Shown here piece by piece: positions 33,092 to 35,840 of a stretch of DNA of 35,840 nucleotides. The first letter of the stretch is position 1. Each line of letters opens with the position of its first letter. The stretch is from NCBI GenBank assembly GCA_910595855.1, contig CAJVCJ010000061.1, positions 1 through 35,840 of the forward strand, written 5' to 3'. Position numbers and translations under genes: made by a program. This DNA is from Candidatus Thioglobus vulcanius. GTDB taxonomy: Bacteria > Pseudomonadota > Gammaproteobacteria > PS1 > Pseudothioglobaceae. The notes below the pieces were generated by a model, which was not told the DNA's origin, ran no database searches, and worked only from the letters and a program-made list of their open reading frames with translations.

Positions 33092-33559
33092 ATGAGAAGA
33101 AGATCCGCCCCTAAAAGAGAAATCCTACCAGACCCAAAGTTTGGTGATTTAGTATTAGCTAAGTTTGTAAACATCTTAATGTTAGATGGTAAGAAATCTG
33201 TAGCTGAGAAGATCGTTTATGATGCGTTAGATACAATTGAAGCTAAAGGTAATGCTGAGCCAATTGAAGTATTCAAACAAGCCCTAGATAACATTGGACC
33301 AATGGTTGAGATTAAGTCTCGCCGTGTTGGTGGTTCAACATACCAAGTTCCAATCGAAGTAAGAGCTGAGCGTAAAATTGCGTTAGCCATGCGTTGGATT
33401 ATTGAAGCATCACGTAAGCGTGGTGAAAAAGGTATGAAACTTAGATTAGCAGGCGAAGTATTAGACGCGGTTCAGAATCGTGGTACTGCATTTAAGAAGA
33501 AAGAAGATACTCATAGAATGGCTGAAGCAAACAAAGCATTTGCTCACTTCCGCTGGTAA
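33092..33559 (+). CDS. rpsG: 30S ribosomal protein S7
   Basis: S7 starts assembly of the head of the small subunit by binding 16S rRNA. The opening MRRRSAPKREILPDPKFGD and the segment QVPIEVRAERK are typical. The length of 155 residues is normal. In E. coli S7 represses its own operon by binding the roughly 100-base gap between rpsL and rpsG; here that gap is only 27 bases. Confidence 0.99.
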   Translation: MRRRSAPKREILPDPKFGDLVLAKFVNILMLDGKKSVAEKIVYDALDTIEAKGNAEPIEVFKQALDNIGPMVEIKSRRVGGSTYQVPIEVRAERKIALAMRWIIEASRKRGEKGMKLRLAGEVLDAVQNRGTAFKKKEDTHRMAEANKAFAHFRW

Positions 33560-33589
33560 TCGAACACATAGATTTAAGGATTTAAGAAA

Positions 33590-35692
33590 ATGGCAAGAAA
33601 TCACCCACTTAGTCGCTACCGTAATGTTGGCGTTATGGCACACATTGATGCTGGTAAGACAACTACTACTGAACGTGTTCTTTTATACACTGGCCGTACT
33701 CACAAAATTGGTGAAGTACATGACGGTGGCGCAACCATGGATTGGATGGAGCAAGAACAAGAACGTGGTATTACTATTACTTCTGCTGCAACAACTTGTA
33801 TGTGGAAAGGTATGGACGAGCAGTTCGAAGAGCATCGCATTAACATTATTGATACTCCGGGACACGTAGACTTTACAATTGAAGTTGAGCGTTCTCTTAA
33901 AGTATTAGATGGTGCATTAGCTTTGTTCTGTGCAGTAGGTGGTGTTGAGCCTCAGTCAGAAACTGTATGGCGTCAAGCAAATAAGTACAACGTACCAAGA
34001 ATTGGTTTCGTTAACAAAATGGACCGTGCTGGTGCAGACTTTTTACGTGTTTGTGAGCAAATCAGAACTCGTTTAGGTGGCAATCCAATACCTATGCAAA
34101 TTGCTATCGGTGCAGAAGAGGGCTTTAAGGGTGTGGTTGATTTAATCACTATGAAGGCTATTTTCTGGAATGAAGCAGATCAAGGCGCTACTTACGATAC
34201 AACAGATGTTCCTGCTGATTTACTAGACCTAGCTGAAGAGAAACGTGAGGCTATGGTTGAGGCTGCTGCTGAAGCTAATGATGTATTAATGGAAAAATAC
34301 CTTGAAGAAGGTGAATTAACCCATGATGAAATTAAAGAAGGTATTCGTCATAGAACTATTAAAAGTGAAATTATTCCAATGTTCTGTGGTTCAGCATTTA
34401 AAAACAAAGGTGTACAAGCTGCACTAGATGCAATTATTATGTACATGCCGTCTCCAGTTGAAGTAGATCCAATTGAAGGCATCCTAGATGATAAGGATGA
34501 AACTAGAGCGCCACGTCCTGCTTCTGACGATGAACCGTTTGCAGCATTAGCATTTAAGATTGCGACTGACCCATTTGTAGGTACGTTGACATTCTTCCGT
34601 GTATACTCAGGTGTTCTTAAAGCTGGTGATTTTGTATATAACTCATCTAAAGGCAAGAAAGAGCGTATTGGTCGTATGGTGCAAATGCACTCAAACGAGC
34701 GTGATGAAATTAAAGAAGTCCGTGCCGGTGATATTGCTGCTGCAATTGGACTTAAAGATGTTACAACTGGTGACACATTATGTGACCTTAAAGAGAAGAT
34801 CGTTCTTGAAAGAATGGAATTCCCTGAGCCGGTAATTGCATTAGCAGTAGAACCTAAAACTAAAGCTGACCAAGAAAAAATGGGTATTGCTCTAGGTAAA
34901 TTAGCTGCTGAAGATCCTTCGTTCCGTGTTTCTTCTGATGAAGAATCTGGTCAAACAATTATTGCAGGTATGGGCGAGCTTCACCTTGACATTATTGTTG
35001 ATCGCATGAAGCGTGAATTTGATGTTGAATGTGATGTTGGTGCACCACAAGTATCGTACCGAGAAGCAATTACAACAATGGTTGAACATCAACATAAGTT
35101 TGCTAAACAGTCAGGTGGTCGTGGTCAGTACGGACATGTTCATTTACGTATTGAACCTCAAGAGCCAGGCGTAGGGTATGAATTTGTTGATGAAATTAAA
35201 GGTGGTGTAATTCCTAAGGAATATATACCTGCTGTTAACAAAGGTATTCAAGAGCAAATGGAGAATGGTGTTTTAGCAGGTTTCCCATTAGTAGATATTA
35301 AAGTAACGGTTTATGATGGTTCTTACCATGATGTAGACTCTAATGAAATGGCGTTTAAGATTGCCGCTTCTAAGTGTTTATCTGAAGGTGTTAGAATGGC
35401 TAATCCTCAGTTACTTGAGCCGATGATGGCTGTTGAAATTGTTACCCCTGAAGAATACATGGGTGATGTAATGGGTGATCTTAACCGTCGACGTGGTCTA
35501 GTTGGTGCGATGGAAGATCTTCCAAACGGTAAGCAATTAAAAGCTGATGTTCCATTAGCAGAGATGTTTGGCTATGCAAACGACCTTCGTTCTGCAACTC
35601 AGGGTCGTGCGAGTTACTCGATGGAATTCTCAAAATACACAGCAGCACCAAAGAATGTTGCTGACGATGTAATTGAAAAATTAAACAAATAA
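33590..35692 (+). CDS. fusA: Elongation factor G
   Basis: EF-G is the GTPase that drives translocation of tRNA and mRNA on the ribosome. G1 is AHIDAGKTT (residues 17-25), G3 is DTPGHVDFT and G4 is NKMD. The length of 700 residues is that of the full five-domain protein. AAGGA precedes the start, and rpsG ends 30 bases before. tuf follows after 25 bases. Confidence 0.99.
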   Translation: MARNHPLSRYRNVGVMAHIDAGKTTTTERVLLYTGRTHKIGEVHDGGATMDWMEQEQERGITITSAATTCMWKGMDEQFEEHRINIIDTPGHVDFTIEVERSLKVLDGALALFCAVGGVEPQSETVWRQANKYNVPRIGFVNKMDRAGADFLRVCEQIRTRLGGNPIPMQIAIGAEEGFKGVVDLITMKAIFWNEADQGATYDTTDVPADLLDLAEEKREAMVEAAAEANDVLMEKYLEEGELTHDEIKEGIRHRTIKSEIIPMFCGSAFKNKGVQAALDAIIMYMPSPVEVDPIEGILDDKDETRAPRPASDDEPFAALAFKIATDPFVGTLTFFRVYSGVLKAGDFVYNSSKGKKERIGRMVQMHSNERDEIKEVRAGDIAAAIGLKDVTTGDTLCDLKEKIVLERMEFPEPVIALAVEPKTKADQEKMGIALGKLAAEDPSFRVSSDEESGQTIIAGMGELHLDIIVDRMKREFDVECDVGAPQVSYREAITTMVEHQHKFAKQSGGRGQYGHVHLRIEPQEPGVGYEFVDEIKGGVIPKEYIPAVNKGIQEQMENGVLAGFPLVDIKVTVYDGSYHDVDSNEMAFKIAASKCLSEGVRMANPQLLEPMMAVEIVTPEEYMGDVMGDLNRRRGLVGAMEDLPNGKQLKADVPLAEMFGYANDLRSATQGRASYSMEFSKYTAAPKNVADDVIEKLNK

Positions 35693-35717
35693 TATATAAG
35701 TAGCAGGAGTATTTAAA

Positions 35718-35840
35718 ATGGCTAAAGAAAAATTTGAAAGAACCAAACCCCATGTTAACGTTGGCACAATTGGCCACGTTGACCACGGTAAGACAACATT
35801 AACTGCAGCTATTACTAAGGTAATGGCTGAAGCTAACGGT
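35718..35840 (+). CDS. tuf: Elongation factor Tu, N-terminal part, cut by the window edge
   Basis: EF-Tu delivers aminoacyl-tRNA to the ribosome. Forty-one codons are visible, starting MAKEKFERTKPHVNVGTIG with the P-loop GHVDHGKT. AGGAG lies eight bases before the ATG. It is the last member of the str operon in the order rpsL, rpsG, fusA, tuf. The rest lies beyond the window. Confidence 0.97.
   Translation, partial: MAKEKFERTKPHVNVGTIGHVDHGKTTLTAAITKVMAEANG

Noticed and set aside
1..35840. Mobile elements, CRISPR arrays, toxin-antitoxin or defence systems.
   Set aside because: No transposase, integrase, direct-repeat array or defence-type protein family was seen on either strand.

Overview
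The window is a gene-dense, AT-rich stretch of a gammaproteobacterial chromosome, mostly housekeeping genes with a few that point to sulfur oxidation. The gammaproteobacterial signs are the lptE-holA pair, the ftsH-folP-glmM order, an rnf operon, efp with epmA, a YcgN-type protein, and pgsA followed by tRNA-Gly and tRNA-Cys as in E. coli. A complete soxB and a TauE/SafE-type exporter suggest a thiosulfate/sulfite-metabolising bacterium. My best guess is the SUP05/Thioglobus/bivalve thiotrophic symbiont group, but that is inference from gene content and base composition, not a database match.

Layout. Positions 1-4375 run leftward: lptE, holA, proA, tyrS and then the tmRNA gene ssrA, which has its own promoter in the end of tyrS. 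From 4437 everything runs rightward in a tightly packed series: ftsH, folP, glmM, a TauE/SafE transporter, rnfABCDG (no rnfE), queA, a HIT protein and a thioredoxin-like protein, many with overlapping ends. Converging on this from the right is the leftward operon sucC-sucD-(PanE-like oxidoreductase). Divergent from sucC are efp and epmA, then a Sel1-repeat exported protein, a YcgN-type protein, a DUF2914 protein and argG, ending in a strong terminator. A rubrerythrin gene follows with its own promoter and terminator.

From 23979 to 27747 genes run leftward: murE, murF, tRNA-Arg(ACG), pgsA, tRNA-Gly(GCC), tRNA-Cys(GCA). Divergent from murE is soxB, followed by a terminator and a HupE/UreJ-type membrane protein. 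kdsD (leftward) and a low-molecular-weight phosphotyrosine phosphatase gene (rightward) are divergent. The window ends with the str operon: a near-consensus promoter, rpsL, rpsG, fusA and the first 41 codons of tuf.

How the parts fit. Envelope building is served by glmM, murE, murF (peptidoglycan), kdsD and lptE (lipopolysaccharide) and pgsA (phospholipid). Translation is served by tyrS, tRNAs, tmRNA, queA, efp/epmA and the str operon. Energy and redox functions are soxB (thiosulfate), Rnf (ferredoxin:NAD+ with ion pumping), sucCD and rubrerythrin. I see no insertion sequence, CRISPR array, prophage, toxin-antitoxin pair or defence island. No stretch over 300 bases lacks a gene or an RNA gene. 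The less ordinary points are the Rnf operon without rnfE, the stand-alone soxB with a Tat-plus-lipobox signal, the HupE-type protein beside it, and the Sel1/YcgN/DUF2914 group upstream of argG.
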